DNA of 64,000 nucleotides, taken from assembly GCF_017309585.1 (NCBI RefSeq), contig NZ_CP071321.1, positions 1,240,001-1,304,000 of the forward strand, read 5' to 3'. The DNA is from Nitrogeniibacter aestuarii. Lineage in GTDB: Bacteria > Pseudomonadota > Gammaproteobacteria > Burkholderiales > Rhodocyclaceae. The position numbers were made by a program, and so were the translations under genes. The first letter of the stretch is position 1. The number at the start of each line of letters is the position of its first letter. Shown here piece after piece: positions 1 through 8,216 of the stretch. A model generated the notes under the pieces. That model saw only the letters and a program-made list of their open reading frames with translations, searched no databases and was not told the DNA's origin.

Positions 1-89
1 AGATCGAAGGTGTGCAGTTCCATCCCGAATCGATCCTGACGCAGCACGGCCACGATCTGCTGCGCAACTTCCTGCAACGCAGCGCCTGA
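1..89 (+). CDS. trpG: Anthranilate synthase glutamine amidotransferase subunit, C-terminal end (partial)
   Basis: Only the last 29 codons are in the window, read from base 3 to the TGA at 87-89. They carry the class I glutamine amidotransferase motif VQFHPES, whose His and Glu complete the Cys-His-Glu triad, followed by the usual short helix LLRNFL. TrpG supplies ammonia from glutamine to TrpE for anthranilate synthesis. The placement 25 bp before trpD is the standard trpGDC order. The PabA amidotransferase shares this motif, but the trp neighbours favour TrpG. Confidence 0.88.
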   Translation, partial: IEGVQFHPESILTQHGHDLLRNFLQRSA

Positions 90-114
90 GCGCATCGGAC
101 ACCAAGGAGACATG

Positions 115-1146
115 ATGAGCATCACGCCTCAAGAAGCGCTTCAACGCGTCATCGAACACCGCGAAATCTTCTTCGACGAAATGATCGCGCTCATGCGCCA
201 GATCATGGCGGGCGAGATTTCTCCCGTGCTGACGGCTTCCATCCTGGCCGGACTGCGCACCAAGAAGGAAACCATTGACGAGATCGCCGCGGCCGCCACG
301 GTGATGCGGGAACTGTCCACCAAGGTGGTGGTGCCGCCACCCAACGACAATTTCCTGGACGTGGTCGGCACCGGTGGGGACGGGATTCACACCTTCAATG
401 TGTCGACCGCCACGATCTTCGTGGCCGCCGCCGCAGGCGCGCGCGTGGCCAAGCATGGCGGGCGCAGCGTCTCTTCCAGCTCCGGCAGTGCCGACGTGCT
501 CGAAGCGCTAGGGGTGAATCTGGCCCTGTCGGCGGACCAGGTCGCCGAATGCATTGCCGAGACGGGGATCGGCTTCATGTTTGCGCCGAACCATCACAGC
601 GCCATGAAGAATGTCGCTCCGGTGCGCAAGGAAATGGGGGTGCGCACCATCTTCAACATTCTCGGCCCACTCACCAACCCCGCGAGCGCGCCCAACACCC
701 TGATGGGCGTATTCCATCCCGATCTGGTGGGCATCCAGGCGCGCGTCATGAAGCAGCTGGGGGCCGACCATGTGCTCGTGGTCCACGGTCGCGACGGCAT
801 GGACGAAGTCACCCTGGGCGCGCCGACCATGGTCGCCGAGCTCAAGGACGGCGAGGTGAGTGAATACGACATTCATCCGGAAGACTTCGGTCTTCAGATG
901 CAGTCCTGCCGCCAGATCCAGGTGAATGACGCGGCCGAGTCAAAGGCCATGCTGCTGGGCGCCCTCGACAATGTGCCCGGTGCCGCGCGTGACACCGTCG
1001 TTCTCAATGCCGGGGTGGCGCTGTACACCGCCAAACTGGCCGACTCGGTCGCCAATGGCATCGAGCAAGCCCGGGAGGCGGTTGCCAGCGGCGCGGCACG
1101 AGCCAAGGTCGATGAATTTGCGAAGTACACGCAACGTTTCGCCTGA
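115..1146 (+). CDS. trpD: Anthranilate phosphoribosyltransferase
   Basis: The 343-aa protein transfers phosphoribose from PRPP to anthranilate, the second step of tryptophan synthesis. The glycine-rich PRPP loop GTGGDG lies at about residues 85-90, followed by NVST and the KHGGRSVSSSSGSAD anthranilate/PRPP segment, all intact. Length is normal for the family. Two ATGs are adjacent at 112 and 115; AAGGAG at 104-109 is 2 nt from the first but 5 nt from the second, so 115 is the likelier start. It follows trpG by 25 bp and is separated from trpC by a strong hairpin. Confidence 0.96.
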   Translation: MSITPQEALQRVIEHREIFFDEMIALMRQIMAGEISPVLTASILAGLRTKKETIDEIAAAATVMRELSTKVVVPPPNDNFLDVVGTGGDGIHTFNVSTATIFVAAAAGARVAKHGGRSVSSSSGSADVLEALGVNLALSADQVAECIAETGIGFMFAPNHHSAMKNVAPVRKEMGVRTIFNILGPLTNPASAPNTLMGVFHPDLVGIQARVMKQLGADHVLVVHGRDGMDEVTLGAPTMVAELKDGEVSEYDIHPEDFGLQMQSCRQIQVNDAAESKAMLLGALDNVPGAARDTVVLNAGVALYTAKLADSVANGIEQAREAVASGAARAKVDEFAKYTQRFA

Positions 1147-1172
1147 GACGCTGTCCATTGAATGAACCGCGA

Positions 1173-1212
1173 CGCCCCGGGGCGGCAAGCTGCCCCGGGG
1201 CGCCCGATTTTT
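1173..1212 (+). terminator. Terminator-like hairpin between trpD and trpC
   Basis: An 11-bp perfect GC stem (1173-1183 with 1192-1202), extendable by two inner pairs to a 4-nt loop, is followed after a short C-rich spacer by five Ts at 1208-1212. The stem and T run match an intrinsic terminator, yet it sits inside a trpGDC order. It could attenuate trpC and the downstream tamB, or act as an mRNA-processing or stability element. Confidence 0.7.
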
Positions 1213-1221
1213 GAGAGTCCG

Positions 1222-2013
1222 ATGAGTGATGTCCTGAACAAGATCCTCGCCGTGAAGGCCGAGGAAGTGGCCGCCGGTAAGCGGGCGAGAAACCATGGCG
1301 AAATCGAGCAACAGGCGCGCGCCGAGGCTGCGCCGCGCGATTTCGTCGGTGCGTTGCAAGACAAGATTGCGGCCGGTCAGTCCGCCGTGATTGCCGAGGT
1401 GAAGAAGGCGAGTCCGTCCAAGGGCGTACTGCGCGAGCACTTCGTGCCCGCCGACATCGCCGCGTCCTACCAGGCGGGCGGGGCCGCCTGCCTGTCCGTC
1501 CTGACTGATCGTCAGTTTTTTCAGGGCGCGACCGAATACCTGCAGCAGGCTCGCGCCGCGTGTGCCTTGCCGGTGCTGCGCAAGGACTTCATGATCGACC
1601 CCTGGCAGGTGTTCGAAGCGCGTGCCATGGGCGCCGACGCCATCCTGCTGATCGTGGCCGCCCTGTCGCTGGCCCAGATGCAGGAGCTCGAAGCGGTCGC
1701 CGACGGACTGGGCATGGCGGTGCTGGTCGAGAGCCACAGTGAAGGCGAACTGGACCTGGCCCTGCAACTGCGTACGCCGCTCATCGGCATCAACAACCGC
1801 AACCTGCGCACCTTCGATGTTTCGCTCGACTTCACCATCGACCAGCTTGGGCGCATCCCCGAGGACCGTCTGGTGATCACCGAGTCCGGCATCCTCTCGG
1901 CCGATGACGTGAAGCTCATGCGCAGCCACAACGTTAACGCCTTCCTGGTCGGCGAAGCCTTCATGCGCGCGCCGGAGCCGGGCCAAGCCCTGAAGCAGCT
2001 GTTCGCTGCATAA
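1222..2013 (+). CDS. trpC: Indole-3-glycerol phosphate synthase
   Basis: The 263-aa TIM-barrel enzyme closes CdRP to indole-3-glycerol phosphate. The N-terminus MSDVLNKILAVKAEEV and the blocks EVKKASPSKG, LRKDFMID, GINNRNL and ESGI are the family signatures and include the catalytic lysines and glutamates. An in-frame ATG at 1162 would place the terminator-like hairpin inside the coding region and add 20 unusual residues, so 1222 is chosen; upstream there is only a weak GAGAG ribosome site. Unlike E. coli, TrpC is not fused to TrpF, as is usual in betaproteobacteria. The next gene starts 11 bp after its stop. Confidence 0.95.
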   Translation: MSDVLNKILAVKAEEVAAGKRARNHGEIEQQARAEAAPRDFVGALQDKIAAGQSAVIAEVKKASPSKGVLREHFVPADIAASYQAGGAACLSVLTDRQFFQGATEYLQQARAACALPVLRKDFMIDPWQVFEARAMGADAILLIVAALSLAQMQELEAVADGLGMAVLVESHSEGELDLALQLRTPLIGINNRNLRTFDVSLDFTIDQLGRIPEDRLVITESGILSADDVKLMRSHNVNAFLVGEAFMRAPEPGQALKQLFAA

Positions 2014-2024
2014 CTTCGTACTGA

Positions 2025-5000
2025 ATGAGCGACACGCCTGCCCCCAAATCTCGTCGACGCGTCTTTCGCTGGATTGTCGCGGCACTTCTGGGGGCGGTGG
2101 TGCTGTTGCTGGCCTTTGTCGGCTGGCTGGTGGCCAGTCAGTCGGGCGCCGCGCAGAGCGCGACATGGCTCGCCCGGCTGACCGATGACGGCGTACGGCT
2201 GGAGGGCGTCAACGGCGCGCTGGTCGGCCCGCTGACCATCGACAAGGTTCGCGTGCGTCTGCCGAGCCTGCATGTCGACATCGATCAGATTTCACTCGAC
2301 TGGAAACCATCCGCGCTGCCCGGGCAGATTGAAGTGGCGTCGCTGGAAGCCCGGCGGGTGGCACTGGCGAGCGCGCCCGCCGAAGACGACACGCCCGCTC
2401 AGGCACCTGCCGGATTTGAACTGCCCGTCAATGCCGTTGTGGATCGGCTGCATGTGGCTCAGTTCGCCATTGCACCCTTCCCGTTGCAGGAAGGGGCGGG
2501 CGAGGTGCTGGTGAGTCCGCTGTCCGGCAAGGCGACGGCGATCGACAACATGATTCACCTGACGGTGGACGAGGTGGCGACACCCTGGGGTGGAGGGCAG
2601 GCGGATGTCTCGCTCGGGACGCTGGCACCGATGGACCTCAAAGGCACGGCGCGCTGGACGACCGAAGCGGCAGGGCCCACAGTCAGTACGGACCTGACCG
2701 TGGGGGGCGTACTTGAAGCCATTGAACTGGCTGCCAGGTCCAATGGCGCAGGTGCCAACGTGCGCCTTGAGGGGGTGGTGACCCCATTCGGTTCGCTGCC
2801 GGCCGCTCGGCTCAAGATCGAGGGTGAGGGAATCGATCCGTCGAAGTGGCGTGAGGGCCTGCCCGGCGCCGACTTTGCCTTGCAGGCCGATCTGACGGAA
2901 AAGGACGGGGCCCTGAGTGGTCCGGTCTCTGTCGCCAACACCCGTGCGGGTACTGTCGACGCGGGTCTGATCCCGCTGGCGTCGCTGGTGGGGCAGCTCA
3001 AGGCCAATCTCACTTCGGCGTCCATCGATAACCTCGAGGCTAAAACCGGCGGGGCGGGGCGTGTGACAGGCCGGGCCTCGTGGGCCATGGACGCCCCGGC
3101 AACGGCTGAGCTGTCGCTGGCCGAATTGAATCTGAAAGGCATCGATGGCCGTTTGCCCGATACCGCGCTGGTCGGGCCGATCTCGCTTTCGGCGGATGCT
3201 CAGGCGCAGCGTGTGCAGGCGAAACTGGCTGATCAAGGCTTGAAGGCGGATCTGGTGGCCGAGCATGCGAACGCTCGTGTGGTCATTGAACAGCTCAAGC
3301 TGATGCAGGGTGAGGCAAGGGCTGAGGCGACCGGCGAAATCGCTCTTGAGGGGACGATGCCGTTCAAGGCGGACATCAAGGCGCAGACATTCAACCCGGG
3401 TGCGCTATGGGCCGACGCCCCCACCGGCTCGATCACCGGTGATGTGACCGTGTCCGGGCAGGCCGGCGTGCCCAGCGCCAGTGGTCAGTTCAAACTCGGC
3501 AACAGCCAGCTGGCGGGGCGCCCATTGGGCGGACAGGGCAGCTTTGAATGGAACAAGGACCGCCTCGCACAACTCAAGGCCTGGCTGGCGGTGGGTGACA
3601 ACCGGCTGGACGCCCAAGGCACCTGGGGGGCACCGGGGGATGTGCTCGAGTGGCAGCTCGATGCCCCCGAACTCGGACAGCTCGACATGGGCGTTGCCGG
3701 GCGGGTGTCGCTCAAGGGACAGCTCACGGGCGGCATTGATCGCCCGGCCGGCAATGCAGAAGGCTCAGCCCGGAATCTGAGTCTGCCGGGGGCCGTGCGG
3801 ATCGGTCGCGCCGGCATCACGGCGGATCTCGCGCAGGGGGTCGATGGTGAGTTCGCGGTCAATCTTGATGTCAGCGATGTGCGTCTCAGTGCCGAGAACA
3901 CGCTCGATACGGTGGCGCTCGACCTGGCCGGCACCCGCGGCCGTCATGTGCTCGATCTGAACGTCAAGACACCCCAGGACACCGCCAGCCTCGAAATGCA
4001 GGGTGGCCTGACAGGCGACGAACTCGTCTGGGAAGGGGCCATGACCCGTCTGGCCACCACCGGGCGATTCCCGCTCACGCTGCAGTCGCCGGTCAGCCTG
4101 ACGCTGGCAGCCGATCAGGTCACGACCGGGCGTGCCCGGTTGAGTGCGGGCGAGGGCGGTTCGATCATCCTCGAGCCGGCGCGCTGGTCACCGGGACAGA
4201 TCGTCTCGGCGGGGCGTTTCACCGGGCTGACCGTCGGGCTCGAGACCCAGCCAGACGCACCGCCCAAGCAGCGTAGCGGTGATCTGGTGCTGGGGGGCGA
4301 ATGGGACGTCAATCTCGGGCGGACGGCTCAGGGCAACGCTCGCATTTTCCGCGAGTCCGGGGATCTGATTCTGGTGGGCGACACCGTGGTGCGCTTCGGC
4401 CTCGAGCGCTTCGAACTGATTGCCTCCATCGACAACGAGCGCCTCGCGGCGAGCGTGGATGCCGCAGGCAAGGCGCTCGGCACACTCACCGGCAGTGCCA
4501 CCGCGCAACTCGAGCGCAAGAACGGATTGTGGCAGCTCAACGAGGATGCGGCCTTGCTCGGCTCGGCGGATCTGGACGTGCCCGGCATCTCATGGGTGGG
4601 TGCCTTGTTGAGTCCGGTCGTCCGCACCGACGGGCAGTTGAAGGCCCAGTTCAACCTGAGCGGTACGCCGGCCCAGCCGGTGGGGGCGGGGCAGATCAAC
4701 GGCCAGAATCTCGTGATCGAGATCCCCACCGAAGGTCTGCGTCTGGCGGGGGGCACCGTCGACGCGCGCTTCGACGCCGAAAAGCTGGACATCAATACGG
4801 TGCGCTTCGTCTCGCAAAGCGAGGTGCGGCCGCGTGATTCCCGTGTGCCATACGATGCGCTGACCCGCACCCCCGGGACGCTGACCGCCAGTGGCAGCAT
4901 CCGCCTGGCGGACGGCGCGGGTGGGCTGGACTTCCAGGCCGACCGCTTCCCCCTCTTCCAGCGTGCGGATCGCTGGTTGGCCATCAGTGGGCAGGGGCGA

Positions 5001-5924
5001 ATGGACACCCAGTGGGAAGCGCCGCGCATCGAGGCGAGCATGGTGGCTGACGGTGGTTACCTGGAGTTTGCGCGCTCGCCCGCGCCGAGCCTGGGGGGTG
5101 ACGTGGTCGTCGTCACCGATGAGACCGAGGACAAGACCAGCAAGCCAAGCCAGCTCAAGGCGCGGGTGGCGATCGATCTGGGCAGTCAGTTGTATCTGTC
5201 GGCGCTCGGCCTCGACACCCGGCTGGCCGGGCAACTCACCCTGGTGGCCAATGCGGGCGAGCCCCTGCGTGCCACCGGCACGCTCAACACCGTGGCGGGC
5301 ACCTACGAAGGTTACGGACAGAAGCTCAGCATCGAGCGTGGCGTGGTGAACTTCCAGGGGCCGCTGGACAACCCGGGGCTCAACGTGGTGGCACTGCGCA
5401 AGGGGCTGGAGGTGGAGGCCGGGGTGTCGATCTCGGGCACCGTGCGGCGTCCGGTCATCGCACTGGTGTCGAGCCCCGATGTGCCCGATGCGGAAAAACT
5501 CAGCTGGATCGTGCTGGGCCGCTCGCTCGACAGCGAAGGCGGCAGTGGTGATCTGGCCTTGCTCATTCCGGCGGCCCAGGCGTTGCTGGGTGGGCCGGGC
5601 GGTGGCATCACCAGCCAGTTGCAGCAGGGGCTTGGCCTGGATGAGTTCTCCATCGGGCAGGGCGATTTGAACAGCGTGGGGCGCTCGGCGTCGAGTTCGG
5701 TCGTCGGGTCCGGGTATTCGAGTCAGGACGCTTCGGTCAGTGGTCAGGTGCTGTCGCTGGGCAAGCGCTTGTCGGCAGACACCACGCTATCCTTTGAGCA
5801 GAGTCTTTCCGGGGTCGAGCATGTGGTCAAGCTCACACATCAACTCAGCCGTCGCCTGGCGGTGATCGGTCGCGCGGGCACGGACAACGCGGTCGATCTG
5901 CAGTGGTCGCTCAGTTTCCGCTGA
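2025..5924 (+). CDS. tamB: Translocation and assembly module inner-membrane protein TamB
   Basis: The 1,299-aa protein has an N-terminal signal anchor (about residues 13-37) after a basic RRRVFR stretch. A long beta-rich body typical of AsmA-like/TamB bridge proteins follows, and a C-terminal DUF490 (TamB) domain with the closing motif around LGRSLD...ALLGG and a final beta-strand pattern. Family members link the inner membrane to the outer-membrane Omp85 protein TamA and are implicated in autotransporter assembly or phospholipid transport. It starts 11 bp after trpC and is therefore probably co-transcribed with it. No tamA lies beside it in this window, which is unusual because tamA and tamB are normally adjacent. 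Confidence 0.92.
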   Translation: MSDTPAPKSRRRVFRWIVAALLGAVVLLLAFVGWLVASQSGAAQSATWLARLTDDGVRLEGVNGALVGPLTIDKVRVRLPSLHVDIDQISLDWKPSALPGQIEVASLEARRVALASAPAEDDTPAQAPAGFELPVNAVVDRLHVAQFAIAPFPLQEGAGEVLVSPLSGKATAIDNMIHLTVDEVATPWGGGQADVSLGTLAPMDLKGTARWTTEAAGPTVSTDLTVGGVLEAIELAARSNGAGANVRLEGVVTPFGSLPAARLKIEGEGIDPSKWREGLPGADFALQADLTEKDGALSGPVSVANTRAGTVDAGLIPLASLVGQLKANLTSASIDNLEAKTGGAGRVTGRASWAMDAPATAELSLAELNLKGIDGRLPDTALVGPISLSADAQAQRVQAKLADQGLKADLVAEHANARVVIEQLKLMQGEARAEATGEIALEGTMPFKADIKAQTFNPGALWADAPTGSITGDVTVSGQAGVPSASGQFKLGNSQLAGRPLGGQGSFEWNKDRLAQLKAWLAVGDNRLDAQGTWGAPGDVLEWQLDAPELGQLDMGVAGRVSLKGQLTGGIDRPAGNAEGSARNLSLPGAVRIGRAGITADLAQGVDGEFAVNLDVSDVRLSAENTLDTVALDLAGTRGRHVLDLNVKTPQDTASLEMQGGLTGDELVWEGAMTRLATTGRFPLTLQSPVSLTLAADQVTTGRARLSAGEGGSIILEPARWSPGQIVSAGRFTGLTVGLETQPDAPPKQRSGDLVLGGEWDVNLGRTAQGNARIFRESGDLILVGDTVVRFGLERFELIASIDNERLAASVDAAGKALGTLTGSATAQLERKNGLWQLNEDAALLGSADLDVPGISWVGALLSPVVRTDGQLKAQFNLSGTPAQPVGAGQINGQNLVIEIPTEGLRLAGGTVDARFDAEKLDINTVRFVSQSEVRPRDSRVPYDALTRTPGTLTASGSIRLADGAGGLDFQADRFPLFQRADRWLAISGQGRMDTQWEAPRIEASMVADGGYLEFARSPAPSLGGDVVVVTDETEDKTSKPSQLKARVAIDLGSQLYLSALGLDTRLAGQLTLVANAGEPLRATGTLNTVAGTYEGYGQKLSIERGVVNFQGPLDNPGLNVVALRKGLEVEAGVSISGTVRRPVIALVSSPDVPDAEKLSWIVLGRSLDSEGGSGDLALLIPAAQALLGGPGGGITSQLQQGLGLDEFSIGQGDLNSVGRSASSSVVGSGYSSQDASVSGQVLSLGKRLSADTTLSFEQSLSGVEHVVKLTHQLSRRLAVIGRAGTDNAVDLQWSLSFR

Positions 5925-5987
5925 GGCTTGGGCTGCGCGCGCCAATCTTGATCTGAGTCGTTTTCATGGCACGCGCCCGGGGCAAGA

Positions 5988-6782
5988 ATGCAGGCGTCTT
6001 CGTCCCGGGATGCGTCCATGTCACCGACGGCTCAGCCGCTCAGTCTGGCCAGTCTTCTTGCCGCCGTGCGCGCGGGCTGGCTGGATTTTCGCGCCCGCCC
6101 GGTTGCGAGCATGGCCTACGCGGCCGTGTTCGTCGTTGTCGGTGGCGGGCTGGTCTCACTGCTGGTGAGCATCGGCCTGGCGCCGCTGGCGCTGGCGCTG
6201 GGCATCGCTTTCCTGCTCTTCGGTCCGGTGGTGCTGGCCGGCTTCTTTGCCCTGGCCCGCCTGCCCATGGGAACGCCGCTGGGGCCGTCGCTGGCCGCTG
6301 CCCTCCTGGCCATGCGGCGCGCGGATCGATCTGTCTGGGCCATTGGGGCCTTCTGCGTTTTCATGGCGCTGGTGTGGCTCACCGATGCCGGCACGCTCTA
6401 CAGCTTCATGATCGGCGAGCGTTTTCACGACTGGAGCATGGTCGTGCCCCGCTGGTTTCATCGGCGCTTTCATGGCGGCGCCTTGGTGATGGGGGCCGGA
6501 CTGGCCTTGGTGGTGTTTGTGGTTTCGGTGCATGGCGTGCCACTCATGCTCCGCTGGCGGCTGGGTCTGGTCGCTGCCATCGTGGCCAGTGCGCGCGCGG
6601 TGGGGCGCTCGCTCCTGATGCACATGCTCTGGGCGCTCCTGCTCGGAGTGACAGTCATTTGCTCGATCTTCGTGTTCCCCGCATTGGTGCTCGTATTGCC
6701 CGTCGCGGCTTACGCAAGTGACCACATCACGCGTCAGGTTTTTGGTGCGCCCCGGGAACGCGGCCCTCAAGAGACGGTCTAG
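5988..6782 (+). CDS. DUF2189-type integral membrane protein
   Basis: This 264-aa protein has about six hydrophobic segments. The opening block, a short amphipathic helix, WLDFRARPVASMAYA and then GGGLVSLLVSIGLAP, resembles DUF2189 (COG5473) membrane proteins of unknown function. The segment FFALARLPMGTPLGP between the second and third helices also fits. A second in-frame ATG at 6018 gives 254 residues and is equally plausible, because neither start has a convincing ribosome site. It lies between tamB and an msrA-like gene on the same strand. No function is assigned. Confidence 0.75.
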   Translation: MQASSSRDASMSPTAQPLSLASLLAAVRAGWLDFRARPVASMAYAAVFVVVGGGLVSLLVSIGLAPLALALGIAFLLFGPVVLAGFFALARLPMGTPLGPSLAAALLAMRRADRSVWAIGAFCVFMALVWLTDAGTLYSFMIGERFHDWSMVVPRWFHRRFHGGALVMGAGLALVVFVVSVHGVPLMLRWRLGLVAAIVASARAVGRSLLMHMLWALLLGVTVICSIFVFPALVLVLPVAAYASDHITRQVFGAPRERGPQETV

Positions 6783-6813
6783 CATCTATTGCAGATGAGA
6801 ACTGGGGGTGGCC

Positions 6814-7350
6814 ATGAGCAAGCAGACAGCCATCTTGGGCGGCGGCAACTTCTGGAATCTGGATGCCGTGTTCAGTGAAGTCGAAGGCGTGCTCGCGGTC
6901 GAAGCGGGCTATGCCGGCGGATGGCTTCGAGACCCGGACCGCGAGCAGGTCTGCAGCGGGCAGACCGGGCATGCGGAAGTCGTACGCGTGACATTCGAAT
7001 CAGGCAAGGTGCGTTATTCGCAGTTGCTCGACATCTTCTTCGCCATCCACGATCCCACCACGGTCAATCGGCAGGGCGGCGACGTCGGGCCGCAGTACCG
7101 ATCGGTGATCTTTGCCTTGTCGCCGCGTCAGCGCCAGGTGGCCAACGCCACGATTGCCGAGCTTGAAGCCCAGCACGCGTTCAACGCACCCATCGTGACC
7201 ACGATCGAAAACGCGGCCACCTTCTGGCCTGCGGAGTCCCATCTGCAGCACTATTTTGCCCAGCATCCGTCCATGTCCTACTGCCGGTTCGTGGTGCAGC
7301 CCAAACTGGACAAATTCCATCGCCGCTTTGCCGCGTTGTCGCGCAGCTGA
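6814..7350 (+). CDS. MsrA-family protein lacking the catalytic cysteine
   Basis: The 178-aa protein aligns over its full length with peptide methionine sulfoxide reductase A: AGYAGG, EQVCSGQTGHAEV, DPTTVNRQGGDVGPQYRS and C-terminal YCRFVVQPK are all recognisable. The active-site motif GGGCFW is here GGGNFW, with an AAC codon placing Asn at residue 12 where the nucleophilic Cys belongs. The conserved acidic residue in the FWPAE-D region is Ser (WPAESHLQ). Cys47 and Cys157 remain. By family knowledge such a protein should not reduce methionine sulfoxide by the normal mechanism; it may bind substrate or do something else. ATG 6814 follows GGGGG; a GTG at 6808 is possible. Confidence 0.85.
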   Translation: MSKQTAILGGGNFWNLDAVFSEVEGVLAVEAGYAGGWLRDPDREQVCSGQTGHAEVVRVTFESGKVRYSQLLDIFFAIHDPTTVNRQGGDVGPQYRSVIFALSPRQRQVANATIAELEAQHAFNAPIVTTIENAATFWPAESHLQHYFAQHPSMSYCRFVVQPKLDKFHRRFAALSRS

Positions 7351-7362
7351 TCCCGGTACAAT
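7336..7362 (+). promoter_or_regulatory. Candidate sigma-70 promoter for the FKBP gene
   Basis: TTGTCG at 7336-7341 and a good -10, TACAAT at 7357-7362, are separated by 15 bp, slightly short. The predicted start of transcription leaves a leader of about 20 nt carrying the AGGAG site before the ATG at 7390. Confidence 0.4.
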
Positions 7363-7389
7363 GGCCGCTCGACGAAATCAGGAGTAAAC

Positions 7390-7734
7390 ATGTCTGAAAT
7401 CACCACCGAAAGCGGTCTGGTCTACGAAGAGCTCGAGATCGGCGATGGCGAAACGGCTGCGGCGGGCAAGATGGCGACGGTGCACTACACCGGCTGGCTC
7501 ACCAACGGGCAGAAGTTCGATTCGAGCAAGGATCGCAACGATCCTTTCGATTTCCCGCTGGGCCAGGGCTACGTGATCCGCGGATGGGACGAAGGCGTTC
7601 AGGGCATGAAGATCGGTGGCAAGCGCAAGCTGACCATCCCGCCGGAGCTGGGCTACGGTGCCCGTGGTGCCGGTGGCGTGATTCCGCCCAACGCGACGCT
7701 GGTGTTCGAAGTGGAGCTGCTCGGTCTGAAATAA
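7390..7734 (+). CDS. FKBP-type peptidyl-prolyl cis-trans isomerase
   Basis: The 114-aa protein is a single FKBP domain. It has the VHYTGWL, FDSS, PFDFPLG, VIRGWDEGV, MKIGGKRKLTIPPELGYG and IPPNATLVFEVELL motifs, including the Asp, Phe, Trp and Tyr residues of the prolyl-binding pocket. No signal peptide or chaperone insert is present, so it is a small cytoplasmic isomerase. AGGAG lies just before the start. A long bidirectional hairpin terminates it. Confidence 0.95.
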   Translation: MSEITTESGLVYEELEIGDGETAAAGKMATVHYTGWLTNGQKFDSSKDRNDPFDFPLGQGYVIRGWDEGVQGMKIGGKRKLTIPPELGYGARGAGGVIPPNATLVFEVELLGLK

Positions 7735-7742
7735 GACCCGGC

Positions 7743-7794
7743 GCACCGAATGAAAAAAAGGCCGCACATGTCGCGGCCTTTTTTCATTCGGTGC
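7743..7794. terminator. Bidirectional intrinsic terminator
   Basis: A long inverted repeat has a GC core GGCCGC/GCGGCC, flanked by a run of seven As on the left and six Ts on the right and by matching outer arms. It lies between two convergent genes and serves both strands. Confidence 0.9.
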
Positions 7795-7796
7795 GT

Positions 7797-8099
7797 TCAG
7801 AGTCGGGACAGGGGCGCCTCTGGCGGTTTGTCGCGCTTGACGGGGCGGGGTGTGTCGGCGCTGCCGGCCTTGCGCCGTCTCAGCAGCGTCAATTCGTCTT
7901 TATGGCCGGGTGGGTAGTGCAGCAGAGCGCCATAGTTGGTATTGATGAGCAGGCCGCGTTGCAGATAGGCCCAGCGCTCCAGCGGATACTCAGGCTTGAA
8001 ATGCCCGGCATCCAGGTCCACGACTACCGTCCCCCGGTAACGATTGTCCACCTGGACTTCATCGCCAACCTCGACATCCACGCCGTTCTTGTACTTCAT
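7797..8099 (-). CDS. Small hypothetical protein, beta-rich N-terminus
   Basis: This 100-aa protein begins MKYKNGVDVEVGDEV, a pattern of small barrel proteins whose first strands read like a KOW/SH3-type fold, followed by RYRGTVVVDLDAG and a central WAYLQRGLLINTNYGALLHY. GGAGG lies 8 nt before the ATG at 8099; an upstream ATG at 8114 would put that ribosome site inside the gene. I do not recognise the family with certainty. The C-terminus is basic and probably disordered. Confidence 0.6.
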   Translation of the reverse strand: MKYKNGVDVEVGDEVQVDNRYRGTVVVDLDAGHFKPEYPLERWAYLQRGLLINTNYGALLHYPPGHKDELTLLRRRKAGSADTPRPVKRDKPPEAPLSRL

Positions 8100-8216
8100 G
8101 GTGTCATCCTCCATCAGGTACGGTCTTTTGACTGGATCAAACGATCATATGACATGATGGCATGCGGATCGGGAATGACGAGGACGTATTTCACGGCCGT
8201 ATGACGACAGCGAATG

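Noticed and set aside
5966..6721. 251-codon frame overlapping the DUF2189 gene
   Set aside because: It is Gly/Ala/Arg-rich shadow coding in another frame; the overlapping frame shows real membrane helices.
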